Shown here: piece by piece, positions 7,793 through 14,562 of the stretch | Layout of the letters: each line of letters begins with the position of its first letter | Position numbering within the stretch: the first letter of the stretch is position 1 | NCBI GenBank assembly: GCA_001800675.1 | Contig: MGVW01000035.1 | Span: forward strand, 72,242 to 103,851 | Length of the DNA stretch: 31,610 nt | From: Euryarchaeota archaeon RBG_13_57_23 | GTDB taxonomy: Archaea > Thermoplasmatota > Thermoplasmata > UBA10834 | Direction: 5' to 3' | Notes under the pieces: generated by a model | Seen by the model: the letters and a program-made list of their open reading frames with translations, nothing else | What the model was told of the DNA's origin: nothing | The model's database searches: none | Translations under genes and position numbers: made by a program

Positions 7793-7826
7793 CCGATGCC
7801 CCTGCTTAAGCGGAAGAGCGACACAC

Positions 7827-9167
7827 ATGGTCCTTGAAGGTCTTGGCCAGTCTCTGAAGAACGCTATCAAGAAGATAGCGAACGCATCGCATGTCGATCA
7901 GAAGTTGATCAAGGAGGTCGTCAAGGACATACAGAGGGCCCTCCTGCAGGCGGATGTCAATGTCAAGCTCGTCCTGCAGATGACCAAAGAGCTCGAAGAG
8001 CGCGCCCTTACCGAGAAGCCCCCTGCGGGGATGAGCTCGCGGGAGCATGTCATCAAGATCGTCTATGAGGAGCTCGTGAAGCTCATCGGCAAGCCTAAGG
8101 AGATCCCTGCAAAGCCCCAGAGGATACTGATGGTGGGTTTATATGGCCAGGGGAAGACGACTACGGCAGGCAAACTCGGCAGGGAGCTTCATAAGCGCGG
8201 GATGAAGGTTGGACTCGTTGCGGCGGACGTCCACAGACCGGCAGCATACGACCAGCTGAACACGATCGGCAAGAAGCTCAACATACCCGTTTTCGGGGAC
8301 CCCAAGGAGAAGAACGCCGTCAAGATCGCCAAGAAGGCGATGAGGGAGTTCGAGGGGTACGACGTCATCATAATCGACACTTCAGGCAGGCACTCGCTGG
8401 AGGAAGACCTGATCCAAGAGATCAAGGACGTTGCCAAGGCGGTCGACGCTGAGAACAAGATCCTCGTTCTGGACGCTCAAACGGGGCAGCAGGCAGGTCC
8501 CCAGGCGAAGGCTTTCCACGATGCCGTGGGCCTCACCGGCGTCGTCCTGACGAAGCTCGACGGCACGGCCAAGGGAGGAGGCGCTCTGAGCGCAATCGCT
8601 GAGACTGGAGCCCCGATATGCTATATAGGGGTCGGGGAGCACCTTGAGGATCTGGAAAGGTTCGATCCGGACAGGTTCATAAGCAGGCTTCTCGGCATGG
8701 GGGACATCAAGTCGCTGATAGAAGCGGCCGAACAGGTGGTCGACGAGGAGAAGGCCGAGGAGATCACCAAGAAGATGATGTCCGGCAAGTTCACGCTGAA
8801 GGACATGTACGAGCAGATGGAGATGCTGCAGGGCATGGGCCCCCTCAAGAAGATCGCCTCGATGCTGCCTGGCCTCGGCGACCGTCTGGGAGAGCAGGAC
8901 ATGGAGAAGACCCAGGAGAGGCTCGCCAAATGGAGGGTCATCATGGACTCCATGACCGACCACGAGCTCGAGAACCCGAAGGAGATCAAGTCCTCGAGGG
9001 TCTCGAGGATTGCCAGGGGCAGCGGGACTTCTCAGAAAGACGTCCGGGAGCTACTTAAGCAGTACAGTGCGTCCAGGAAGGCCATCAAGGGCTTCATGGG
9101 CAACCGAAAGATCCGCAGACAGCTGATGAAGCAGATGAAGGGCTCGGGAATGGCCACGGAAGAGTGA
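7827..9167 (+). CDS. srp54: Signal recognition particle 54 kDa protein (SRP GTPase)
   Basis: A 446-aa protein, the normal length for archaeal SRP54. The N domain (about 1-95) is followed by the G domain: P-loop GLYGQGKTTT at 104-113, DVHRPAA at 134-140, DTSGRH at 184-189, TKLDGTAKGGG at 242-252 and the GVGEHLEDLERF closing loop. A Met-rich M domain (about 300-446), with the KKIASMLPGLG segment, binds SRP RNA and signal sequences. SRP54 targets nascent secreted and membrane proteins to the Sec translocon with its receptor FtsY. The P-loop is unusual: most relatives have Q and S where this has Y and Q. The SRP RNA gene lies 5.4 kb downstream. The stop codon overlaps the trmY start. Confidence 0.97.
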   Translation: MVLEGLGQSLKNAIKKIANASHVDQKLIKEVVKDIQRALLQADVNVKLVLQMTKELEERALTEKPPAGMSSREHVIKIVYEELVKLIGKPKEIPAKPQRILMVGLYGQGKTTTAGKLGRELHKRGMKVGLVAADVHRPAAYDQLNTIGKKLNIPVFGDPKEKNAVKIAKKAMREFEGYDVIIIDTSGRHSLEEDLIQEIKDVAKAVDAENKILVLDAQTGQQAGPQAKAFHDAVGLTGVVLTKLDGTAKGGGALSAIAETGAPICYIGVGEHLEDLERFDPDRFISRLLGMGDIKSLIEAAEQVVDEEKAEEITKKMMSGKFTLKDMYEQMEMLQGMGPLKKIASMLPGLGDRLGEQDMEKTQERLAKWRVIMDSMTDHELENPKEIKSSRVSRIARGSGTSQKDVRELLKQYSASRKAIKGFMGNRKIRRQLMKQMKGSGMATEE

Positions 9168-9754
9168 TTTTGTTGAGAAGGTTCATAGTAATTGGCCATC
9201 GGGCCATCACATCGGCGGACTTCAAGCTGGACGACCTCTGCGGCTCGACGGGCAGGCTCGACATTCTGCTGAGGTGTGTCAACTCGGCGTTCTTCCTGTC
9301 CCACGGGATCAGGAGGGATGTCGAGATAACCCTCATGCTGCTGGGGGAGCCGAATCCGCCCAAGACCATCAGGATCAACGGGTCCGAGGTCAAGTACCTC
9401 AACCCAGACGAGCGCAGCACGGCCGCACTCATAAGGAACGCACTGCTCCAGAAAGGCGAGGGGGAAAGGAAGTGCTCTCCCGGGATATTCGTGTCAGAGC
9501 GCAGCTACGAAGAGGTCTTGTCGAACATCTCCAAGGAATCGAAAGTGTACTACCTCAAGGAGGAAGGGGAGGACATAAGGAAGGTGCCTCTGGGCCAGGA
9601 CGTCACATTCGTGCTAGGGGACGACCAGGACCTGACCGCGGTCGAGGAGGAGATCCTCATGAGATACGAGCCAAAGAAGCTCTCCTTGGGCCCGATGAGC
9701 TACCATGCGGATCACTGCGTGACCGTCGTCAATAACGAACTGGACAGAAGGTAG
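9164..9754 (+). CDS. trmY: tRNA (pseudouridine(54)-N1)-methyltransferase TrmY
   Basis: A 196-aa SPOUT-family methyltransferase that makes N1-methylpseudouridine at tRNA position 54. It matches TrmY along its length: RRFIVIGHRAITSADFKL, the GSTGRLDILLRCVNSAFFLS block, INGSEVKYLNPDERS, SPGIFV, VTFVLGDDQDLT and the C-terminal knot motif LSLGPMSYHADHC, where the cofactor site lies. The GTG at 9164 overlaps the srp54 stop codon as GTGA; a TTG at 9173 would give the family's usual MRRF N-terminus and is about equally likely. Translation is probably coupled to srp54. Confidence 0.93.
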   Translation: MILLRRFIVIGHRAITSADFKLDDLCGSTGRLDILLRCVNSAFFLSHGIRRDVEITLMLLGEPNPPKTIRINGSEVKYLNPDERSTAALIRNALLQKGEGERKCSPGIFVSERSYEEVLSNISKESKVYYLKEEGEDIRKVPLGQDVTFVLGDDQDLTAVEEEILMRYEPKKLSLGPMSYHADHCVTVVNNELDRR

Positions 9755-9767
9755 TCAGGAACCCAGT

Positions 9768-10139
9768 CTACAGGGCTGGGCCCATCGGTTCCGGGGCAAC
9801 TGGGGGCGGGAGTTGGTCAGCGCCGTTGTTCTCAGGCTCGCACTCGTACTTCACGGCAAATCTGCCATTGTTGAATTTTATCGTGGCTGAGCGGAGCTTG
9901 CACTTGTATAGCCTGACCTTGCGGCCCTTGTAGACCTCTTTCTCGCGGTCGACACCTATCAGGCCCGCCTGCTCGAGCTCGTGTATCCGCCTGTAGCACG
10001 CCGCAATTGGTATCTGGCAGATCTTGCTCAGCTTCTGGGCCGACATAGGGCTGGCATATGTGCTAACGAGTATCTTCTGTGAATAATCGTCCGCCAGAAG
10101 TCTAGAGACATCTTTGGAGGCATGCTCGCGCAGTATCAT
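9768..10139 (-). CDS. Winged helix-turn-helix regulator (IPIAACYRRI family), paralogue of 5101-5475
   Basis: A protein of 123 residues from the ATG at 10139 (MILREHASKD); in-frame TTG and GTG codons just upstream are alternatives. The winged helix covers about residues 10-75: DDYSQKILVSTYASP, MSAQKLSKICQ, the recognition helix IPIAACYRRIHELEQAGLI and a wing ending in KVRLYKCKL. A short strand pair (SATIKFNNGRFAVKYE) and a Pro-rich acidic tail follow. The length, domain order and recognition helix match the regulator at 5101-5475. It sits tail-to-tail with trmY, 13 bp apart, and stands alone on its strand. Its target is unknown. Confidence 0.83.
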   Translation of the reverse strand: MILREHASKDVSRLLADDYSQKILVSTYASPMSAQKLSKICQIPIAACYRRIHELEQAGLIGVDREKEVYKGRKVRLYKCKLRSATIKFNNGRFAVKYECEPENNGADQLPPPVAPEPMGPAL

Positions 10140-10348
10140 GACGCTCACAACAATCAAGGAAATGCGTGATTTAAGGCAGTTCCCGTCAGGTTATCAGGGA
10201 TGATAACTGACAGAGAGGCTCCTGGCGGCACTTACTCCTGCGCTCGAGTCCGTGCGTCCAGCTAGTGTCCATATGCAACCCGGAAGTCGCCCATCGCCGC
10301 CACAAAAGGATTAATTCCCTCACCTGTATCTACTCCGGGGAATAGAGG

Positions 10349-11686
10349 ATGCCAGTCTGCCCACTCGATTTCAGGTATGGCCGACCCGAGATGAAGCGGA
10401 TATTCGACGAGGAGACCAGATTGCAGAAGCTCCTCGATGTGGAGGCGTCCCTCGCACAGGCGCAGGCCAAAGTGGGCAACATCAAGCAGGACCATGCCGA
10501 CATCATCAAGAAGACCGCATCGACGCGCTACGTCAAACTCGACCGTGTCCGTGAGATCGACCAGCAGATCAACCACGAGATAACGGCGGTCATACGCGCT
10601 CTCAGCGAACAAGCAGGTGAGAGCGGCAAATTCGTGCACATAGGGGCCACTTCGAACGACATACTCGACACCGCCCAGGCGCTCCAGATCAAGGACGCCA
10701 TGGCCATACTTGGGGCAGACCTGGACTCCTTCAAGAAGACGCTCGCCAAGAGGGCCAAGGAGCACAGAGACACGATCATGGTTGGGCGGACGCACGGACA
10801 GTATGCTCTTCCGATCACATTCGGGCTGAAGGTCGCGAACTTCGCACTCGAAGTCCACAGACACCAGGAGAGGTTGAGAGAGTGCTCCAAACGTGTTCTG
10901 GTCGGCAAGATGAGCGGAGCGGTCGGCACTGGCGCGGGCTTCGGACCCAAATCGCTCGACATCGAGAAGGAGGTCATGAAGGAGCTCGGACTGGGCATCG
11001 AGGAAGGCCCTACCCAGATAGTCGCCAGGGACCGTTATGTGGAGATGATATCCGTCCTCGCGAACATATCAACCTCTATCGAGAAGTTCGCCACTGAGGT
11101 CAGGAACCTACAGAGGGGGGAGATCGCTGAGGTTGCCGAGCCCTTCGATGACAAGGTGCAGGTGGGCAGCTCGACCATGGCGCACAAGAGGAACCCTGTC
11201 ACAGCCGAGAACGTCTGTGGGCTCGCGCGGATCGTGAGAGGATTCGTCTCGCCAGCGTTTGAGAGTGCGATCCTCTGGCATGAGCGAGATCTGACCAACT
11301 CCTCCGCGGAGAGGTTCTTCGTTCCTCATTCGTTCATACTGGTTGACGACATGCTTGCCAAAATGGATAGGCTGTTCGCAGGGCTCGTGGTTAACTCCGC
11401 CGTGATGGAGAGGAACCTGGCCCGTGCGGGGAGCGTCATCATGGCAGAGTCGGTGATGGTGGCGCTTATCCAGAAGGGTGTCGGCAGGCAAGACGCGCAC
11501 GAGATGATCAGAGCCTGCAGCATGGAATCTCAGCGGGCATGTGAGGATTTCAAGTCGTATCTCATGAACAACAAGAGCGTGAGCTCGAGGCTAAGTGAGA
11601 AGGAGCTGGACGCCGCCCTGGACGCGAGGGCGTATCTTGGCCAGTCGGGTCAGACCGTTGACAACATACTGAGAATCATCTCCTAG
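10349..11686 (+). CDS. purB: Adenylosuccinate lyase
   Basis: A 445-aa member of the fumarase/aspartase superfamily. It converts SAICAR to AICAR and adenylosuccinate to AMP with release of fumarate, two steps of purine synthesis. The visible motifs are the N-terminal RYGRPEMKRIFDEETR block, TSNDILDT from residue 101, GRTHGQ at 146-151 and the family signature GSSTMAHKRNP at 273-283, whose mobile loop carries the catalytic serine. The C-terminal helical domain ends YLGQSGQTVDNIL. The length is normal and the start at 10349 gives the usual N-terminus. The nearby upstream region (10158-10348) has no other gene. No other pur genes are adjacent. Confidence 0.97.
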   Translation: MPVCPLDFRYGRPEMKRIFDEETRLQKLLDVEASLAQAQAKVGNIKQDHADIIKKTASTRYVKLDRVREIDQQINHEITAVIRALSEQAGESGKFVHIGATSNDILDTAQALQIKDAMAILGADLDSFKKTLAKRAKEHRDTIMVGRTHGQYALPITFGLKVANFALEVHRHQERLRECSKRVLVGKMSGAVGTGAGFGPKSLDIEKEVMKELGLGIEEGPTQIVARDRYVEMISVLANISTSIEKFATEVRNLQRGEIAEVAEPFDDKVQVGSSTMAHKRNPVTAENVCGLARIVRGFVSPAFESAILWHERDLTNSSAERFFVPHSFILVDDMLAKMDRLFAGLVVNSAVMERNLARAGSVIMAESVMVALIQKGVGRQDAHEMIRACSMESQRACEDFKSYLMNNKSVSSRLSEKELDAALDARAYLGQSGQTVDNILRIIS

Positions 11687-11728
11687 GAAAGGTAGAAATA
11701 GCACTCGGATTCTGCATGCGCATCACAA

Positions 11729-11800
11729 GGGCCCTTAGATCAGCGGCAGATCGCTTCCTTCGCAAGGAAGAGGCCGTGGGTTCAAATCCCACAGGGTCCA
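11729..11800 (+). tRNA. tRNA-Ala (anticodon CGC)
   Basis: A complete 72-nt cloverleaf. The acceptor stem GGGCCCT (11729-11735) pairs with AGGGTCC (11793-11799) and includes the G3-U70 wobble pair that marks alanine tRNAs. The D stem is GATC/GATC, the anticodon stem CTTCC/GGAAG (11754-11758, 11766-11770) with loop TTCGCAA and anticodon CGC at 11761-11763. The T stem is GTGGG/CCCAC with loop TTCAAAT. The discriminator is A and CCA is not encoded. There is no intron. An AT-rich AGAAATAG about 30 nt upstream may be its promoter. Confidence 0.97.
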
Positions 11801-11816
11801 CTCGAAGTTCTGCCAC

Positions 11817-11850
11817 GCACGGACGCGCGCGTCTGCCTGCGCGAACCGTG
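11817..11850 (+). repeat. GC-rich hairpin element, copy 1 of 2
   Basis: GCACGGA at 11817-11823, two further bases, then CGCGCGTCTGCCT at 11826-11838 and GCGCG at 11839-11843. The same blocks in the same order recur at 12120-12152. Here CACGG pairs with CCGTG (11846-11850) and CGCGC (11824-11828) with GCGCG (11839-11843), giving a 10-bp hairpin with a 10-nt loop. It lies 46 nt upstream of the 54-aa ORF and 17 nt after the tRNA. Confidence 0.6.
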
Positions 11851-11895
11851 GAAAGAAGCTTATGGCAGAATGGAGAATTCAGATGTGGTGACTGG

Positions 11896-12060
11896 ATGGA
11901 TCGGAATGTCTGTCCCTACGTTCAAAACCCGCTAGAGGGATATCACCCCGTTCAACATTGCACACTCACAGAGCAGCAATGCGACCTCATGTGGGGCGGA
12001 AACAGATACCGCAACTGTCCACACTACGCCGCGAGAGTATCGGAAGAGTTGGGAATTTGA
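11896..12060 (+). CDS. Small four-cysteine protein, 54 aa
   Basis: A 54-aa ORF starting MDRNVCPYVQ with four cysteines (C6, C22, C29, C41) and several His and Tyr residues, consistent with a metal-binding mini-domain. I do not recognise the family. The ATG at 11896 is preceded by GTGGTGA, a good match to the archaeal ribosome-binding site. An open frame extends upstream but runs back through the tRNA, so the internal ATG is the credible start. The stop TGA is the first three bases of a 14-base repeat that recurs at 12328. No signal peptide or membrane segment is present. Metal binding is inferred only from the cysteines. Confidence 0.6.
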   Translation: MDRNVCPYVQNPLEGYHPVQHCTLTEQQCDLMWGGNRYRNCPHYAARVSEELGI

Positions 12061-12071
12061 GCCTCGCCTCG
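12058..12071 (+). repeat. 14-base direct repeat, copy 1 (TGAGCCTCGCCTCG)
   Basis: The sequence TGAGCCTCGCCTCG occurs here and identically at 12328-12341, exactly 270 bp apart, and similarity continues more weakly for about 20 bp (GAAAAGATCA here, GAAAGACCAT there). The repeats follow the 54-aa and 25-aa ORFs respectively. Confidence 0.7.
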
Positions 12072-12113
12072 GAAAAGATCAAAAGGGAGGAAGGGCGGAA
12101 TCAGACCTGCATC

Positions 12114-12160
12114 GGCCAGGCACGGAGCCGCGCGTCTGCCTCCGCTAGCGCGCAAAGGCC
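12114..12160 (+). repeat. GC-rich hairpin element, copy 2 of 2
   Basis: GCACGGA at 12120-12126, two bases, CGCGCGTCTGCCT at 12129-12141, a six-base insertion and GCGCG at 12148-12152 repeat the element at 11817-11843. GCGCG (12130-12134) pairs with CGCGC (12149-12153), and GGCC at 12114-12117 can pair with GGCC at 12157-12160. It lies 43 nt upstream of the 25-aa basic ORF. Confidence 0.6.
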
Positions 12161-12202
12161 TTACGGGGAAACGTTCATTCGGGTACGAGGAGGGTGAATC
12201 CA

Positions 12203-12280
12203 ATGGTAAGACACGCGAAGCCCAAGCACCGCGCGTACCGCCCATTTATCCGCGCGAAGCCCAAAAAGAAGAAAGCGTGA
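12203..12280 (+). CDS. 25-residue highly basic peptide
   Basis: A 25-codon ORF (MVRHAKPKHRAYRPFI, then RAKPKKKKA) with 12 Lys or Arg residues and no acidic residue. It is preceded by GAGGAGGGTGA, five bases before the ATG, the strongest ribosome-binding site I see in the window, which makes a translated peptide likely. The composition recalls tiny ribosomal proteins of the L41e kind or other small rRNA-binding peptides, but the sequence is not L41e and I cannot name it. It sits between a GC-rich hairpin element and a 14-base repeat, in the same arrangement as the 54-aa ORF just upstream. Confidence 0.55.
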   Translation: MVRHAKPKHRAYRPFIRAKPKKKKA

Positions 12281-12327
12281 GGTTTTCGCGGTTTCAAATC
12301 CTTGTAGACTCTAGAAAGAAGGGTGTC

Positions 12328-12341
12328 TGAGCCTCGCCTCG
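12328..12341 (+). repeat. 14-base direct repeat, copy 2 (TGAGCCTCGCCTCG)
   Basis: This is identical to 12058-12071 and lies 48 bp after the stop of the 25-aa basic ORF. A weaker partial match (AGAGCCTC) near 12718 follows the next ORF. Confidence 0.7.
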
Positions 12342-12411
12342 CGAAAGACCATGGGGAAGGAGAAGAAGAGACATAGGGATGAAGATCCCTTTCTGTAGCG
12401 TAGGGAATCGT

Positions 12412-12699
12412 ATGACTGCGAGTATTCCTCCCAAAGCCATGAAGTATCTCAAGCATCTTCCTAAGATTGCCACCTGGATACGGACGAACAAGCAGATATC
12501 GGGGGGTGAAATGGTCCTTTTCCGGACCCTCTTCCCGGAGCCGTATCGGATGCTCAAGGATGCGTCATACGAAAAGATTAGCGAAGTCATCACGCCGTAT
12601 CAGGACGACCCTCAATATGGCGAATACGTCCGCGTTGCCTTGTCTCCTCAAGGGGAACAATGGCTGAGGTATGCGCTCGACCTCATCAAGAGATCCTGA
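12412..12699 (+). CDS. Small protein of unknown function
   Basis: A 95-aa protein starting MTASIPPKAMKYLKHLPKIATWIRTNKQIS. It is mostly predicted helix, followed by a strand pair near YGEYVRVALSPQGEQWL, a pattern that would suit a small winged-helix domain, although I see no clear recognition helix. AGGGAA lies 6 nt before the ATG at 12412; an in-frame ATG at 12379 would add MKIPFCSVGNR but is poorly placed relative to any ribosome-binding site. It is the third in a row of small plus-strand genes after the tRNA. I do not recognise a family. Confidence 0.65.
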   Translation: MTASIPPKAMKYLKHLPKIATWIRTNKQISGGEMVLFRTLFPEPYRMLKDASYEKISEVITPYQDDPQYGEYVRVALSPQGEQWLRYALDLIKRS

Positions 12700-12843
12700 G
12701 AGGAAGGGGTTTGCGCAGAGCCTCAATTCCGCTCGATCGACGCCAGAGCCTTCTGATTTGGCTGACGACTTATTGCCCTTGAACCGAGACGGCAGGAAAA
12801 GCCATTATGCCCTGAGCTCATTCCGCCCCATGGAGAACTGTGC

Positions 12844-13299
12844 ATGAGGTGTACTTCGTGCGGTGTTGAGAATCCTCCGCAAGCAGGATATTGCCTGAGA
12901 TGCGGCAACAAGCTGGCTATCGAGCAGAGTAGTGAGCCAGCTCCCGCAAGGCAATTCGTAGCCGCGCAAGCCAAGTCCACCATGGACAAGATGCTGGAGA
13001 CTCCGGGCACCATCGTGCTGGCAATAGGCATCCTATTACTGCTAGTGTCGCTAGTGTTGATTTCAGCTGGTCGATGGTCGGGACTAGGCGTGGCCATCGT
13101 CGGCGTCATACTTCTCTTGGTGGCAGTTCAGTTGCGCGGCCATGAGACCCGCATTGCAGCGTCGCAGGCCGAGCGCGCACAATCGGTTCTTCAGAACGGA
13201 ATCCGTGAGATAGAGGTCGTGAAAATCAAGTGCAGGTATTGCGGGGCTCTAAACCCTGACGGCGCCAGGAATTGCGGGTCCTGCGGCGCAATCCTCTAG
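12844..13299 (+). CDS. Zinc ribbon / two-TM / zinc ribbon membrane protein
   Basis: A 151-aa protein with a zinc ribbon at each end: C3/C6-C17/C20 at the N-terminus (MRCTSCGVENPPQAGYCLRC) and a second CxxC-10-CxxC set within the last 22 residues. Between them are two hydrophobic helices, about residues 56-75 and 80-96, joined by a very short GRWSG turn, so both ribbons should face the same side, most likely the cytoplasm. A helical linker rich in Ala, Glu and Gln precedes the second ribbon. The gene at 13800-14210 has the same design and spacing and is a paralogue. The function is unknown. Confidence 0.78.
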   Translation: MRCTSCGVENPPQAGYCLRCGNKLAIEQSSEPAPARQFVAAQAKSTMDKMLETPGTIVLAIGILLLLVSLVLISAGRWSGLGVAIVGVILLLVAVQLRGHETRIAASQAERAQSVLQNGIREIEVVKIKCRYCGALNPDGARNCGSCGAIL

Positions 13300-13413
13300 A
13301 CCTCGACTAGTTGTATGGGTGTATCTCTTGTCCTGACGGTCTCGCAGGCATCTGCGTGGCGGCTGAGACATTTCTCGGAAAAGACCAAATCACACCCCGC
13401 CGTTCCTTGTCGC

Positions 13414-13692
13414 ATGCCCAAGCGGACCGAGAACGGGCCATTCGATGGCAAACTCACTAGATTCGCCACGAGCCTAGTTCTGCCAGTGGACAAGAGCAGG
13501 TCCGGCGAGTGCAATCGATGCGGTGCGTGTTGCATGTTCTTTGTCAGATGCCCTTTTCTCAGGTTCGAGGACGGAAAGCCGAACACGGCGAGATGCGCTG
13601 CGTACAAGGTCCGACCTCCTCAATGCAGGAAGTACCCCAGGACAAAGGAAGAGCAGATCCATCTCCCCTGCGGATTCCAGTTCGAGGAATGA
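13414..13692 (+). CDS. CxxCxxCC (YkgJ-like) metal-binding protein
   Basis: A 92-aa protein from the ATG at 13414 with the CxxCxxCC signature CNRCGACC, then RCPFLRFEDGK, ARCAAYKVRPPQCRKYP and a late Cys (LPCGFQF). This layout is that of the YkgJ/UPF0153 family of putative zinc- or iron-chelating proteins; no enzyme activity is established for most of them. The frame is open back to an ATG at 13315, but those 33 extra residues have no resemblance to the family and neither start has a clear ribosome-binding site, so the start is uncertain. It sits between the two paralogous zinc-ribbon membrane proteins. Confidence 0.75.
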   Translation: MPKRTENGPFDGKLTRFATSLVLPVDKSRSGECNRCGACCMFFVRCPFLRFEDGKPNTARCAAYKVRPPQCRKYPRTKEEQIHLPCGFQFEE

Positions 13693-13799
13693 TCCCCTGG
13701 CCCTCATAGGGAAGCTGTCATGGGACCACGGTATCATGTTTGATAAGAACCTGAAAAGCGTCATAAACCCTGAGCACCAATATTCGCGCTGCTGTTCCA

Positions 13800-14210
13800 A
13801 TGAAATGCTTAGGGTGCAAGTCGGAGATACCTGACAACTCGGTCTTCTGCAATTCATGCGGTAGGCCCACGAAGGAAGTGGGATTGGAGCCAATAACGCC
13901 GCCTAGTGGGTCGCCGACGGAGATCAGGGCGATAATGCTCATGATGTTCTCCTTCATGCTGCTGTTCTTCGGGTTCTTCCTACTGATACCAGCGTACTTC
14001 ATCGGGTCCTCAATCCTATTCATGGTCTGCGTCGCGATGATCGCAATGGGCTTCCTGATGCTTGTCGCGAGATTCTACATCCTGAGCAAGTACTCGAGGA
14101 AGATCGAACAGTTTCGGATCGAGGCCGCCGAGAAGATCAAGTGCAAGTACTGTGGCAGCATGAATCCACTCGACGCTGAGATATGCATAGGTTGCCACGC
14201 ACCCCTCTAA
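13800..14210 (+). CDS. Zinc ribbon / two-TM / zinc ribbon membrane protein (paralogue)
   Basis: A 136-aa protein with the same plan as 12844-13299: N-terminal ribbon C3/C6-C17/C20 (MKCLGCKSEIPDNSVFCNSC), two long hydrophobic helices (about residues 45-65 and 70-92), a basic/acidic linker and a C-terminal ribbon (KCKYCGSMNP, then CIGC). The N-terminal cysteine spacing is identical in both proteins, so they arose by duplication. A CATAAA element near 13770 would start transcription almost at the ATG, suggesting a leaderless mRNA. The function is unknown; a membrane-anchored adaptor role is a guess. Confidence 0.78.
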   Translation: MKCLGCKSEIPDNSVFCNSCGRPTKEVGLEPITPPSGSPTEIRAIMLMMFSFMLLFFGFFLLIPAYFIGSSILFMVCVAMIAMGFLMLVARFYILSKYSRKIEQFRIEAAEKIKCKYCGSMNPLDAEICIGCHAPL

Positions 14211-14535
14211 GAATCATCGGCATGGCCTCTTCTGATGGTCAAGATGAAAAAGCCGTGGCGAAGAGCATTACCAACTGCACCTCGCCTTCCGCATCGGCAA
14301 CGCCGATGCTCCCCCAGCAAGGCCCAATCATATCAATCGAGCGACTACCGAATCGATTCCCTTTCAATATAATGGTATCACTCCCGAGGGCCCTAGTTTA
14401 TGACCAAATGCCACCTCATCAGGGCTAGTCGGTTGCACTTTGTTGTCGAACCAAATCCAAATTGCATTTGGGCCACATGTAGAGTAGTCGAACCTTCGAA
14501 TGGGATGCGAGGCGCCGCCATTGGCTGCAAACCTC
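14211..14535. other. Intergenic region upstream of the SRP RNA
   Basis: About 325 bp in which I see no convincing gene on either strand. Open frames exist but have no ribosome-binding site and no protein-like composition. A TTCAATATAATGG element near 14370 resembles a TATA box without an obvious transcript. Confidence 0.45.
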
Positions 14536-14542
14536 TTTTATA
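14536..14542 (+). promoter_or_regulatory. TATA box of the SRP RNA gene
   Basis: TTTTATA at 14536-14542 lies about 25 bp before the predicted 5' end of the SRP RNA (near 14563), the standard archaeal spacing. Confidence 0.65.
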
Positions 14543-14562
14543 GGTGCCCTTCTATTGGAACT

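Larger units (their letters stand above)
7526..7826. other. Intergenic region with multiple TATA-like boxes, a long hairpin and the srp54 promoter
   Basis: About 300 bp with no convincing ORF. It holds four TATA-like elements on the plus strand (near 7588, 7633, 7657 and 7675), a 15-bp hairpin at 7696-7742 followed by a pyrimidine tract with seven T, and the srp54 promoter near 7785. The hairpin and srp54 promoter are listed separately. Confidence 0.6.

Noticed and set aside
11716..11895. Upstream extension of the 54-aa ORF (start at 11716)
   Set aside because: The frame runs through the complete tRNA-Ala and a GC-rich hairpin, and the internal ATG at 11896 has its own good ribosome-binding site.
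12351..12398. 15-codon ORF starting MGKEKKRHRDEDPF
   Set aside because: It has no ribosome-binding site, overlaps the upstream region of the next gene and is too short to support on composition alone.
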